Part shown: in pieces, positions 54,815 through 64,000 of the stretch
Numbering within the stretch: position 1 is the stretch's first letter
Layout: each line of letters begins with the position of its first letter
Origin: Chrysoporthe austroafricana
Lineage: Eukaryota; Ascomycota; Sordariomycetes; Diaporthales; Cryphonectriaceae
DNA length: 64,000 bases
Direction of reading: 5' to 3'
Assembly: GCA_001051155.2 (NCBI GenBank)
Contig: JYIP02000012.1
Location: forward strand, 608,772-672,771
Program-made: the position numbers and the translations under genes
The notes under the pieces: model-generated
Told to the model about the DNA's origin: nothing
The model's database searches: none
The model's input: only the letters and a program-made list of their open reading frames with translations

Positions 54815-55218
54815 ACACTAAACAGCATCTTCTGATTGCCGTGTGGATCAGTTTGAAGGTGCTGAGAACAGTGTCTCGAGATTCATGGACGACGTCAGGT
54901 CCTCCAGTTTGCAACATAGAGAATCAACGGTGAGAATACGGATTTGAGATAAGACACCATGGCACAAAATCCGGGCTCGTGAGTTTTTTTTTTAAGGCAG
55001 CTTCCCTCAGCTGTATGATACATCGTGATGGGTATGGAATGGTAGAGTATCATACACGAGCTTACTCTGGGGGCCTTCTCTTTCTACAGTTGGTCAAGGA
55101 TATCGTCCTGCCTCTGAATATCAAGTCCTGCGATGACTGACCACGCAAACACATCGGACGCCCTGTGCCGATGTTGTTTGCTTCTATGCGAAGAACATCG
55201 AGAGAGATCTCGCCTGTC
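54815..55218. other. Convergent 3' region, no gene seen
   Basis: About 400 bp between the ends of the MFS gene (+) and the presequence-protein gene (-). It includes a T run near 54984. No coding signal. Confidence 0.5.
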
Positions 55219-56224
55219 TCAAGACATGCGCTCCTTGCTGTCCTCCTCTTGTAACCTCTCGATGAGTTTGCCAGTCAAGAAAGGGCTCAGGCCAAGTCTG
55301 CCGGGGTCCATGTTAAATGCGAATACTCAAACAGGTGAGTCAAGGGGCAATACGGTGTATACTCACATTCCGTCGTTTGTCACGACTCTATACGTCCCAC
55401 TCGCCTGGAAGTTCCCCTCGATCTGGCCGTGACCATCAACCTGAACACTGCCGAAGATGTCCTCTGGCCTACGTCGGGGTCAGTCATTCACATCTTCCCC
55501 GTGGGAGTTCCTGAAAGACCAACTCACCAGGCTATCCTCCCGAAATCAGGCGGATTCCTCCTCTATTGAGATGTACGTTAGCCAGGACGTCCCATGCCTC
55601 AGTCTCCCATCCTCCCTCCCCTCACAGCCCAACCCAGACCGAACGCAGAAAAGGGAACCAACTCACATCACTCAGGTGCACCCACCCCCCAGCACCGCCC
55701 CCGCCCGCGCCGCCCTGGTCGCTCGCGCCGCCGGCACCGCCCGAGTACGCGTCCCTCTTCCCGCCCCGCCCCCCGAGCGCGGCGCCCCCGGGGCCCGCGA
55801 AGGCCTGCGCCGCGGCCTGCAGCTCGCGGTCGAGGTGCGCGTTCGCGGCCAGGACCTCGTTCAGGAGGGCCAGGAACCGGCGGTTCTCGGTGAAGGAGCG
55901 CGGCGTCGGCGGGAGCTCGGTGGTGGTCCCCACGGCCAGGCCCGGGTTCGGCGGGCTGGTGGACAGGTAGGTGAGGAGGTATGAGGACGATGGGGAGATG
56001 GGGTTGGGGAAGACTTTCTGTTTTTGGGGGGAGCGTTCTCGCTGTCAGAACCTGAGGCTTGCGGTGGGCTGTTCCTCGAGGAGGGACGGCGCCGTGCTCA
56101 GTGAGCGAGGGTACGGATGGGAGGAGAGAGCACTCACGATGTCAGGATTCGAAGACAAAGTGCTGACCGCCCTCCACAAGGGCTTCTGCAGCTGGCGCGC
56201 CGCTCGGAACCGTGAGGCCAACAT
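55219..56224 (-). CDS. Uncharacterised fungal protein with likely mitochondrial presequence
   Basis: Five exons, 56224..56138, 56017..55667, 55562..55528, 55468..55367 and 55297..55219, give 217 residues; all four introns have GTGAGT donors and keep frame. The N-terminus MLASRFRAARQLQKPLWRAV is an Arg-rich amphipathic stretch without acidic residues, as in mitochondrial targeting peptides. It is followed by SPSSSYLLTYLSTSPPNPG, TTELPPTPRSFTEN, RFLALLNEVLAANAHLDREL and a Gly/Ala-rich variable loop. A compact C-terminal part follows: RNPPDFGRIAWPEDIFGSV, GTYRVVTNDGILGLSPFL, then KLIERLQEEDSKERMS. I remember closely similar fungal proteins but no assigned function. The many small, well-formed exons argue for a real, conserved gene. 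Function and partners are unknown. Confidence 0.72.
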
Positions 56225-56729
56225 CTTGAGCTCTGGGCGACTTATATCGTACTCGCCAGGAATTCTCACGAATCTCTCATCGTATAGCTTCCATTACGCA
56301 GTTATGAGTTCATGCCGTCATTAGAGGTGAAATTTGGCGGCAGGCACTATCCCTGTCCTCTCTGAGGGGTCCACTGCCGAGACTCTGCCCTGGGGAACGT
56401 CTGGATACTGCCCATGGACCTCAACTACACTGGTAGCAGCAGATCTGATACCTTCTTACGTGCTCAGATGGGTAGCATGCAGGCCAGTAGGCCAGGGTGA
56501 TACGCAGCGCACACGGAAAAGGACGAGGAATAAGATTTTTGGATACCGAAGACGGATTCGCCATTGCGCCTCGGCGGAAGCATAGACGAACCCCAGATAG
56601 ATACCAAATGGCCAGACAGAGGACTTTGGCAAAGCAAAATTCCGAAAAACGCCATGAGATAGATTTCCTGGCTCCTATGTACCGTCCTATCCACACAGCC
56701 TAGCCATGACGACGACCACCGCCGCCACT
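56225..56729. other. Intergenic, no gene seen
   Basis: About 0.5 kb between two minus-strand genes: promoter of the presequence-protein gene and 3' region of the eIF2-beta gene. No motif-bearing frame. Confidence 0.5.
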
Positions 56730-58484
56730 CTACGCCCGCATCTTCTTTCTCTTTCCGATCTGGGCCGAGAAACCGGTCTTGATGGGCGCGACCGACCGGC
56801 GGGAGCCGCACGAGTTGCAGGTGACGAAGGACAGACGGTTCTCTCCCTTGCTAAGCTCCGTGTCGGGTGACCTACACGTTTTGCACGACACGTACTCGAT
56901 GATGTACTTGCGAAGCACAGTCTCGAGCTGCTTAGGCTGGAAGCGACCCTTGATGACCAACCGCCTGCTGCCGTCGGTGGAACCGCTGGTTCCCAGCTCG
57001 GCGAACAGGAACGCGGTGACGTGCTCGTCGGACCGCTTCATACGCTTGCAGATCTCGGCGAGGTTGGCGAAGATGGTCTTCTTGTTGCCTTCGCGCACGC
57101 ACTGGGGAGGGGGGATCTTGTAGCTCTTGGAGATTCCGGTGGCGTGTTCTGGGTTCTTCTCGGTCAGGAGGGTGAAGAAGCGACTCTGTAGAGATGTTAG
57201 AATACAGCCCAGACCATGAGCACGGCTGACGAGGACGTACCAGCAGGAGGCTGTACGTTATAGGAGTCTGGTCGTCGTGGCTCCAGATACCGGTACCGAG
57301 TTTCCTGTAGCGCGGGCTGTCAGTCTGACTTCTGATACACCTGGCGCCGAGTGGCATCCACCCATTCATTGCGTAGCGCTAGCGCACAGCTTGGGAGGTT
57401 GATCTGGTGAGGGGGCGCGGGATGGTGTTGTCGACGTACATATCACCCTCCTGGACAGCCTCAGCCTCCTCGCCCTCCTCCTTGTCGATGTCTAGAGCGG
57501 CGAGCTTGGCGGCGAACTCGTCATCGCCCTCCTTGGCGGTCTTCTTCTTCTTCTTTTTCTTCAGGCCCAGGTCTGAGATACAGCCGAGTCAGCGGGGTGC
57601 TCACGTGGGCGAGGGATCACGGGGATGTGCAACATACCGAGGCCACCATCATCAGCGGCAGCGGCCTCGTCGCCGGCACCCTCGCCATCGTCCTCCTTCT
57701 TCGCCTTCTTCTTCTTCTTCTTCATCAGGCCGAGGTCGAGGCCATCGTCGGCAGCCTCGGCAGGCGCGGTCTCGACGGGAACGGTGGCTGAGGCAGGATT
57801 AGTCGACGCGAGGGTTTCAGAGAGCTCTTCTGTGGACGGACTGTGAGACTGCAGCGGTGGACATTCGAGTCAGCAAACAACTTCGTTCCTCGCCCGACAC
57901 CAGGCAGGCCCGGGGCCCCGGGGGGCAAACATACCAGGGCGGTGTCTTTCTCCTCGTTAGGGGTAGACATGATTTCGACGCTGCCGTCGGCGGCCACGAC
58001 AAGCTTCTCCTCGTCGAACGCGACGGACTTGCGCGGCTTGGACGATCTGTCCGGTTGCTCCTGCGAGAAGGCGGGGAGTTTTAGCGGCCGGCTCGGATTC
58101 GAAGGGTCAAACACGAGGCCCGTTTGCTCGGTGGGAAGGGGAGTGAGTGGGGTGGGGTTGACGGATGGAGGTGTCAAGGCGAGGTGAGCTGTTGCAAGGA
58201 GACAGAACAGGTTGATTGTAGTGGAGGTGACTCAATGGCCTCTCACAGCCAAAAGTGCAGCGATTTTTGGCGGGGCTAAAACAGTGGAGGGCAGGGATGC
58301 GGCCACCTCTGTCTGGGAGCTCTTGCAGGGTGCAGCGGGTGGCAGCAACCAGCAGCCAGCAGCCAGGCGTGCAAGGCAGCCCAGAGTGAGGGGAAAATGA
58401 CGGGACGAAACTTAGAATGGACTGTTTGCTGGACGATGTCGCCGCCCTGCTTTAGCCTGATGCAGAACTCACCTGAGCCTCCAT
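56730..58484 (-). CDS. SUI3: Translation initiation factor eIF2 subunit beta
   Basis: Six exons, 58484..58473, 58060..57935, 57848..57638, 57572..57440, 57304..57241 and 57185..56730, give 333 residues. The first coding exon is only four codons (MEAQ), joined to [18 protein letters not shown], which matches the start of fungal homologues; the fallback start is the ATG at 57970. Two lysine blocks ([21 protein letters not shown]) correspond to the K-boxes that bind eIF5 and eIF2B-epsilon; yeast has three. The core follows: [71 protein letters not shown]. The zinc ribbon is CKTCRSPDT with [10 protein letters not shown]. It is part of the eIF2 ternary complex that brings initiator tRNA to the 40S subunit. 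Head to head with the Mim2-like gene. Confidence 0.9.
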
Positions 58485-59049
58485 CTTTGATTTGATGCCC
58501 AGTATATTTCTCTTTGTCTTCCGATGACACCTCTTCCTTTTCCTTCAAGCGGATGCAGATGACTGGCTGGCGCGCTGTTGTGTTGCGTTGCGTTGCGTCG
58601 CGACAGCGCCGGATTTCTCTTTTTTTTTTTTTTTTTGGCCTGTCCACTGCTGAGTCGGGAGGTGAGTGACGGCAGAGAGGCGAGAGGGGCAATGCGGAAG
58701 AAATGGGTTCTGAGGCCCTGTCGAGTCATACTCCAATCCTATCACCGTGCAGTGAGGGTCCGGCTTTCAGTGCCACTGAGGCGTCCTGCCCAACCGCCGC
58801 CGCCCAACACACCCCCTGTCTAAGGTGACCTCGCCGTGTGATTATGTCAGCAAGGGCCGCCGGAGGTGCACCTTAGCTCCGCGAGCCGGGCGCTGGGCCC
58901 CTGTAACGGAGTGCCTACAGTGCATCGTGCTGTCCTGGGGCAACCTCAACTCCACTCCAGCACAGCATCTTGAGCTGTTCTACTCCAACACAAGCCGCCT
59001 TCCGTCCGAGCAGAGACGCTTGGACCCGGCCAGACGGGGACCGACATCT
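58485..59049. promoter_or_regulatory. Divergent promoter region of eIF2-beta and Mim2-like genes
   Basis: 565 bp between the two start codons. It contains a 17-base T run (about 58620-58636), GTTGC repeats near 58580, and CT-rich stretches on both sides. No TATA box, as is common for constitutive genes. Shared regulation is suggested only by position. Confidence 0.45.
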
Positions 59050-59605
59050 ATGTCCCACAACGACAGCAGAATACCGCAGCAGCAGGACAGCACACCACCG
59101 CCCGTCATCTCCGTCTCGCTCGACCGCCTACGTCACCAGCTCGCGACGGCCCCGGGCTCGAACTCGTCGTCCTTACCGCCCCTCCCCTCCGACCCTCACA
59201 GCTACGCCATGTCCGCCGCCGACTCGTACATAATATCCGACATGGCGGCATCCTCCTCCGAGCACGAGGACGACCTCGACTCCCTGTCCTCCATATCCAG
59301 CGGCGTGCTGAGCTCCGAGTCCGCCGACTCGGCCGACGCGCAGCGCGAGTGGGAGGAGAGCCTCGAGCAGGTCCAGCTGCTGCTGACCATGGTGGTCGTG
59401 CCGTTCGCGGGCAAGTACCTGGGGAGGAAGTTTGCGTACTGGAGTAGGTACTCTCTCGTCTGGCTGCGGAGAGCGTTGGGTGCTGACTGTGCTCCGTCTA
59501 GGCTGGGCGAGATACATGGAATGGATGCATAACGTCGAGGTGCGGTGGACCAACAAGAAGGCGTTTGCGGCTACGGGAGCCGCAGAGGCGGCTGCGTCGT
59601 TATGA
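59050..59605 (+). CDS. mim2: Mim2-like mitochondrial outer-membrane import protein
   Basis: Two exons, 59050..59443 and 59502..59605 (58-bp intron, donor GTAGGT), give 165 residues. Residues 1-105 are polar and Ser/Asp-rich. The conserved part is WEESLEQVQLLLTMVVVPFA, then GKYLGRKFAYW, and across the junction SWARYMEWMHNVEV. This is one predicted membrane helix followed by a GKYxGRK-x-AYW motif, as in fungal Mim2. Mim2 with Mim1 forms the MIM complex that inserts alpha-helical proteins into the mitochondrial outer membrane. The start at 59050 is the first ATG in frame that leaves a protein of normal composition. The assignment rests on my memory of the motif order and should be treated as likely rather than proven. 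Confidence 0.68.
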
Positions 59606-60535
59606 AGAAACGATATACCTGGATAAGAACTGCTACTGCCACACTAGGCGTGCGTCCACGGTCGGGCCGCCGAGGGTAGAGTCGAGGGACACATCGACCT
59701 GCGCTGTACACAGGGGGCAGACAGCAGTCGGAGCCATCTGCCCAAAGACCTCACTAACCCTCGGCCCATAATCCGGCCATGAGACTCATCCACCGTGGAT
59801 CCGGCCGCTATCCAGACAGGCAGACTGCTGAGCGGCGCCTCGCCTGATTCATGGTGAAGATAGCGGTGTTAATGATATACCTTGACAGATTGTGTCCTCG
59901 ATCCATTACACGTGCTACATGAACTAAGTTCTGACGAGTGCGGCAAAAATTGCCAATGGAAGCCTATTGTGATGTTCAACATCCACCTCCATTTTTTTTT
60001 TTTTTTTAAAGAATACATACCATGGTCAGCGTCGTCGGCACTTCAGTTATTACGCCTCGTCGATGATTTGCCTAATATCTATTCTCCTTGGAATAGTATT
60101 CGTTGGCAAGGTCACATGTCACGGGGAACCGAACCGTCATCGCCTGACCCAAGTCACCGTCCAGATCACCGACCGAACCGCTGTCCAGGCCTCTGTCCCT
60201 GTCAAACGAGGCTATCCCAGGCAGCGATAAAACACGACACCGTATGGCCATACATCATTCCATATTCAGGCCTCACGAGTCATTTGCTGATATGCTCGCT
60301 ATATCCTCCCCAAGGCCAGGGCGGCTGTTTTCTCAAACCTGGCCAGGGAGCGCCTCGCAGTCGACGAGGGGTAGGCGTAGTGCCGGGCTTTCATGCGGTG
60401 CCATACGAGTCAGATATATGACCTTTCTTTTCCCCTCGGGCGACAATCCGGTGAGTTGCTAGCGGTGAAGGGGTGAGGGAGGGGGTTTGTCTTCGATGGT
60501 ATACGGGGACTTGTATCAGATAGACAGAAACTCAC

Positions 60536-61290
60536 TATGCTACGACTGGTGCCGTGACGGCTTTGAAGTGCATCACCTCGTGAGTCATGGTACCACTGAA
60601 GCTCCTCTTCGCCGAATCCACATCCATACTCGTGCGCTGTGCTTTCCTCTAGGCGGTCGTTGCCATCTCTGCGGCACGCTTGCTGTCCTCAGTGAGTCTG
60701 TCGCAGAGATCGATCCATTTGTTGCGGCTCGGGTTGGCCGTGTGCACCTAGCGAATATCGAGTGTGTGTATATTTCTCATCTACGATGTTTTCCCAGACG
60801 TCTAGAGTACGAGCACCTAGACGGCTGCTTCGAGAGGACCTAGGTAGTGCACAGAGAAAGGGGGCTATTGAAACACGCTACTCTTAACTCTCTCGACCGC
60901 AAGGGGGAGCTCAACTTACGGCTTGACCAATCAGCCAATTGAATGATGTACATCCTTCCTTGTCACCTATACTGGACAAGAATTCATTGGTCTCTAATGC
61001 CCAATACCAGGTCCTGGTGTCAAGGTTTATATCAAGACGGCTACTCACGTGTACCCAGGTAATCCTGTAGTTGACGAGCGTCCCCTAGGCACCGTTAGCC
61101 TCCGCCTCGAGGCTGTGCCCGCGATTGATGCTGCTGGCATGAACATTTTGTAGTACTGGATAGTATCTGCCAGCTTCGGAGCCGTGTCCGTGGCCATCTT
61201 CTCAGCATTGGTTATTTCCTGCACAATAGGCTTATCCTTGCCCGACGTTTCGGCATCACAGGTTACTGCGTCGACTTCCCAGGTGGCTCT
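60536..61290 (-). pseudogene. Possible decayed HEXXH metallopeptidase-like gene
   Basis: Three protein-like minus-strand segments have plausible splice ends. 61290 downward starts after TATAG and reads ATWEVDAVTCDAETSGKDK and ITNAEKMATDTAPKLADTI. 61084..60920 runs exactly 55 codons between CTAACGGTGCCTAG and GTAAGT and reads NYRITWVHV, TWYWALETNEFLSSIGDKEG and SFNWLIGQA. 60648..60536 lies between CCTAG and GTGAGT and contains SFSGTMTHEVMHFKAV, whose HEVMH fits the zinc-binding HEXXH motif. I could not chain them into one frame or find a start, signal peptide or end; stops interrupt the likely links. It may be a damaged M35-type or other fungal secreted peptidase gene, or an intact gene that I failed to splice. 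Confidence 0.3.
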
Positions 61291-62491
61291 CTATACCTAT
61301 AGGTTAGTTCCGCAGTGTGAACAGGATATGTTCGTATAGTTAGATCACGCGGCATCTAATCACAGGGGGCCCATTATCAAGGGTATTTATCCCATTGCCA
61401 CGATCGTGGGCTATAGTACATTTCTCTCAAGACCTAAGTAGAAATTAAGTGACAATAGACGAGAATGATTACTCTGCAAGCAAGGTATTCCGAAGGGATC
61501 AGAAGATGTTTATCCTAGAAGAAACTCCAAGCTGACACCTAGGTAGCATCGCTCAGAAGTATATCTAGAGATTGGATGAGTATTGTCCGGCTGAAGACCA
61601 ACCATATTGGCGGCGCACCACTGCTTTATACAAAAGAATCTCCATCAACCAGAGGAGAGACCCAACTCTTCTGGCATTGCACAAAGTCATGTTGACAGCC
61701 TCTAAACCCACGCACGAGCACTCAGAAAGTGGATTTCACAGCTCTACGGCCAAGCCCGCGGCCTGTACTGATTACTCCCGTGAGCAGACAAAATAGACCT
61801 AGGTGAGGGTCTCGGGACTTTCCTTTCACGAAGAATAGAGATGCGTTTGTTGAACTATCACTATGACCACAGGCAAATTTGGCATACGACCCACAGAGGA
61901 GGACGGCTGTTCTGGCCATACGAGGGACTGAATTGCTCTTAGGATGGTCTCAACCTATGTGTAGCAATTATGGCTCACCCACATAAGCTGTGATGAGTAT
62001 CCAGCCATCATAGGGACCATTTCTCAGCCAGAGCCCGGTTCCACCTCAGCCCTACAGAGTACATAGTATACAAATAGTGAAACGTAGCCATCTCCACTTG
62101 AACCGGACGCAGCATCCACCCAAGTGGATCTCGACGTTTCTCCACCGCAGGGCTGAGTACACTCTTCAGTGGCCTGAGCAGTGTCAACGGCTCCGTACGA
62201 AGGAAGCTCGCTTAGAACCGGAGGGAGGTCACGTCCGCCAACCTCTTGAATGCCACGCGCAGCCGGCAGCCCGGGGGGGCGGCTGCTAGGACGGAGGCTG
62301 ATCGGAGTGACTCCTCCGGCGAGACCTCGTCATCGCGCCTGAGCGTCAGGAGGTTTTAATTCTAGCCTAAGGACGGGCTACCTTGTATTATACTGAGCTG
62401 CCGTCTCTCATGCTGCGGGAGATAAGGACCTGTCGCTGGCGTGACTAGGGAGTAAGCTTGATGAGGCACCTGGACCTGCGCGGATGCCTCT

Positions 62492-62497
62492 TATAAG
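62492..62497 (+). promoter_or_regulatory. TATA-like box of the two-repeat protein gene
   Basis: TATAAG within CTTATAAGAC lies about 81 bp before the ATG at 62578. Confidence 0.4.
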
Positions 62498-62577
62498 ACA
62501 CCTAGCGCTCCTGTGAGCTCTCAGCGGGACCAACACCCTCGCCCATCGACATTCCGGAAGTGAAGACCATACCGGAG

Positions 62578-63957
62578 ATGCCTGCGCCGCTGGACCCCCG
62601 ATTCCTGCCCTTCGTCCGCGCGTCGGAGCAGGACATCAAGTACGTATGGCGCGCACAGCCCCGACGAGGAACACGGCCGCGCTGACGCCCCTCACTCGAC
62701 CCACAGCCCGGGCACGCCGCGCCTCGCGCTCGAGATGAAAGCCTACATGCCGGCCGACGGCGCCGAGCTGTGCCTCACGATGCCGTACAGGATCCAGTTC
62801 ACCGTCACGCGGGCCGCCGACGACGACGGCGGCGACGGCCGGCCGGCCGTCTGCAGGTGGTCGCCGTGGGGCAGCTGCCTGGCGCGGGGCGACATGGTGC
62901 TCCTCCGCGAGACCGCCACGGGCGGCCTCGAGCCCGTCGACGCGGGCACGCTGGAGGGCCTCACGGCGGACTTCTACCGCCGCGCGGACGGGGACGAGGC
63001 GCCGGCGCACGCGTCGGAGGTGTTCGAGATCCGCCCCGGCGGCGCGTTCGCCCCCGTCTCCCACCTCACGGCCAACTACCAGACGCGCCTCCGCCCCGGC
63101 GCGACGTACCACCTGCTCTGGCCCGGGGGCGAGGTCGCGTTCTGGCGGTGGGGCGGGCGCGGCACGGACCCGGGCGAGAGGCTGCGGCGCGCCGCCGCCG
63201 ACGGCCGCCCCGCCCTGGTGCTCCCCGCCGCCGGGCCCGTCACGTTCACGGTCGTCGAGGCGGCCGAGCCGTTCCCCGACCGCGGGCGGTATATCCGGCA
63301 GGCGGGCCCCCACCGCAGCTACGACGCCGCCAACAGGGCGGAGCGGGACTGGCGGCTCGAGCAGGAGCGGCGCAGGGCGGCCCTGAACTGGGTCGAGCCG
63401 GAGGCCATGCCGCCGAGCGAGAGAGTGTAAGTTGGTGCCCCTACTCCAACCCTCCTCCACCCCTCGCTGGGGGCGGCACCGTCTGAGCCACGTTCGATAC
63501 TGACCCGGCTATACGAAAAAATAGCCCGGGCGCGCCCGTGCTGAGCTTCGAGATCGAGCGGGCGGGCCGGCGCAAGGGCGCGTTGGCGCAGGAGGCCGAG
63601 GCGTCGTTCCGGGTCACGTACGAGGCCGGGCCCGGCGACAGCAGGCCGGTGACGTTCCACACGTGGCCGGTGCGCGCGGCGGGCTGCGGGCTCTACCACC
63701 TGCGGCGGGGCCGGTGGCAGGAGGTCGAGGACGACAGCATGGGCTGCCTGTTCCCGGACGTGGACGGGCCCGACGCGGAGGTCAGCGTGGGCCGGGAGGG
63801 CGGTGGGGAGTTTGTGAGCCTCGCGCCGGGCGAGTCGTGGGGGTACGAGGTGCACTACCCCATCAACGAGGACGTGGACCCGGGCGACCGGTTCCGGTTC
63901 GCGTTTAAGGGTGCCACTGTGGACTGGTGGGACTGGGGGAGCAAGGCGGACCAGTGA
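62578..63957 (+). CDS. Two-repeat protein of unknown function
   Basis: Three exons, 62578..62639, 62707..63426 and 63525..63957, give 404 residues. The protein is built of two related halves. Each half starts right after an intron: INPGTPRLALEMKAYM in exon 2 and VPGAPVLSFEIERAG in exon 3. Each continues with a strand-rich stretch and closes with a similar ending: LRPGATYHLLWPGGEVAFWRWG in part one, and LAPGESWGYEVHYP, FRFAFKGATVDWWDWGS in part two. Both introns interrupt the frame in phase 2 just before PG. High Arg/Gly/Ala content reflects very GC-rich codons. There is no signal peptide, membrane span or known catalytic motif. The repeats look like small beta-sandwich domains; that is a guess from alternating hydrophobic residues. 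I remember fungal hypothetical proteins with this layout but no function. Confidence 0.72.
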
Positions 63958-64000
63958 GGAACCCTTCGTCTTTTTTTTTTTTTTTTTTGGGGGGGGGGGG
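63958..64000. other. Terminal poly-T / poly-G run
   Basis: After the stop codon the sequence turns into 18 T followed by 12 G up to the window edge. This resembles the homopolymers next to the three N positions and may mark another contig end. Confidence 0.7.

Larger units (their letters stand above)
59606..62577. other. Intergenic, AT-richer, with possible gene relic
   Basis: About 3 kb without a secure gene. It has a T run near 59994-60008, the possible metallopeptidase relic on the minus strand (60536-61290), and otherwise short frames. A minus ATG frame near 61690 (MTLCNARRVGSLLWLMEILL) cannot be linked to anything. A TATAAG box at 62492 serves the next gene. Confidence 0.45.

Noticed and set aside
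60180..60300. Minus-strand WNDVWPYGVVFYRCLG, considered as a kinase subdomain
   Set aside because: No catalytic loop, DFG or ATP site upstream in any frame; stops on both sides.
1..64000. tRNA or rRNA genes
   Set aside because: No convincing A/B-box pair with a foldable cloverleaf and no rRNA-like segment was seen; a covariance-model scan would settle this.

Overview
This window looks like a piece of a filamentous ascomycete (Pezizomycotina) chromosome, probably a plant-associated Sordariomycete-like fungus. The class is an inference; no marker here proves it. The support is: short spliceosomal introns (mostly 50-160 bp) with GTRNGT donors and CTAAC/CTGAC-like branch points; genes spaced by kilobases on both strands; and fungal-specific families (Mgr3, Mim2, Dap1, Kre9/Knh1-like, Efm3, fungal F-box, paired C2H2 regulators, a family-8 pectin methylesterase). 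I found no bacterial operon, CRISPR, tRNA, rRNA or intact transposon.

Layout. 1-6 kb: start of a class I heme peroxidase (-, runs off the left edge), a sulfotransferase-fold protein with a C-terminal membrane anchor (+), and an Efm3-type elongation-factor-2 lysine methyltransferase (+). 6-11.6 kb: a proline-rich protein with a ubiquitin-like domain (-), a secreted neutral-ceramidase-like enzyme (-) and a small secreted Kre9/Knh1-like protein (+). 12-18.4 kb: a divergent pair made of a protein kinase (-) and a basic Lys/Arg-rich protein (+), a ~168-bp tandem repeat, and an F-box protein (+). 19-27 kb: two related C2H2 zinc-finger regulators (-) with long GC-rich, microsatellite-filled upstream regions. 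31-36 kb: a small Cys-containing protein (+), Dap1 (-) and Mgr3 (+), the last two head to head. 36-50 kb: two long gene-poor stretches around one bZIP regulator (+). 50-64 kb: pectin methylesterase (+), MFS transporter (+), an uncharacterised small protein with a likely mitochondrial presequence (-), eIF2-beta (-), Mim2 (+), a possible metallopeptidase relic (-), and a two-repeat protein of unknown function (+).

How the genes fit together. Most are independent housekeeping or regulatory genes: translation (eIF2-beta, Efm3), mitochondrial biogenesis and quality control (Mgr3, Mim2, the presequence protein) and sterol/P450 support (Dap1). Secreted or surface functions (pectin methylesterase, ceramidase-like, Kre9-like, MFS) are scattered. 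I see no biosynthetic cluster. The best candidates for something undescribed are the two-repeat protein whose repeats share an intron position, the divergent kinase/basic-protein pair, and the conserved-looking protein at 55.2-56.2 kb. Exon coordinates were worked out by hand from frame continuity, splice signals and remembered family sequences; no alignment was run.

Assembly notes: three single-N positions (23552, 27905, 31420) each sit beside long G or C runs, and the window itself ends in poly-T/poly-G, so these spots are likely contig joins or edges.
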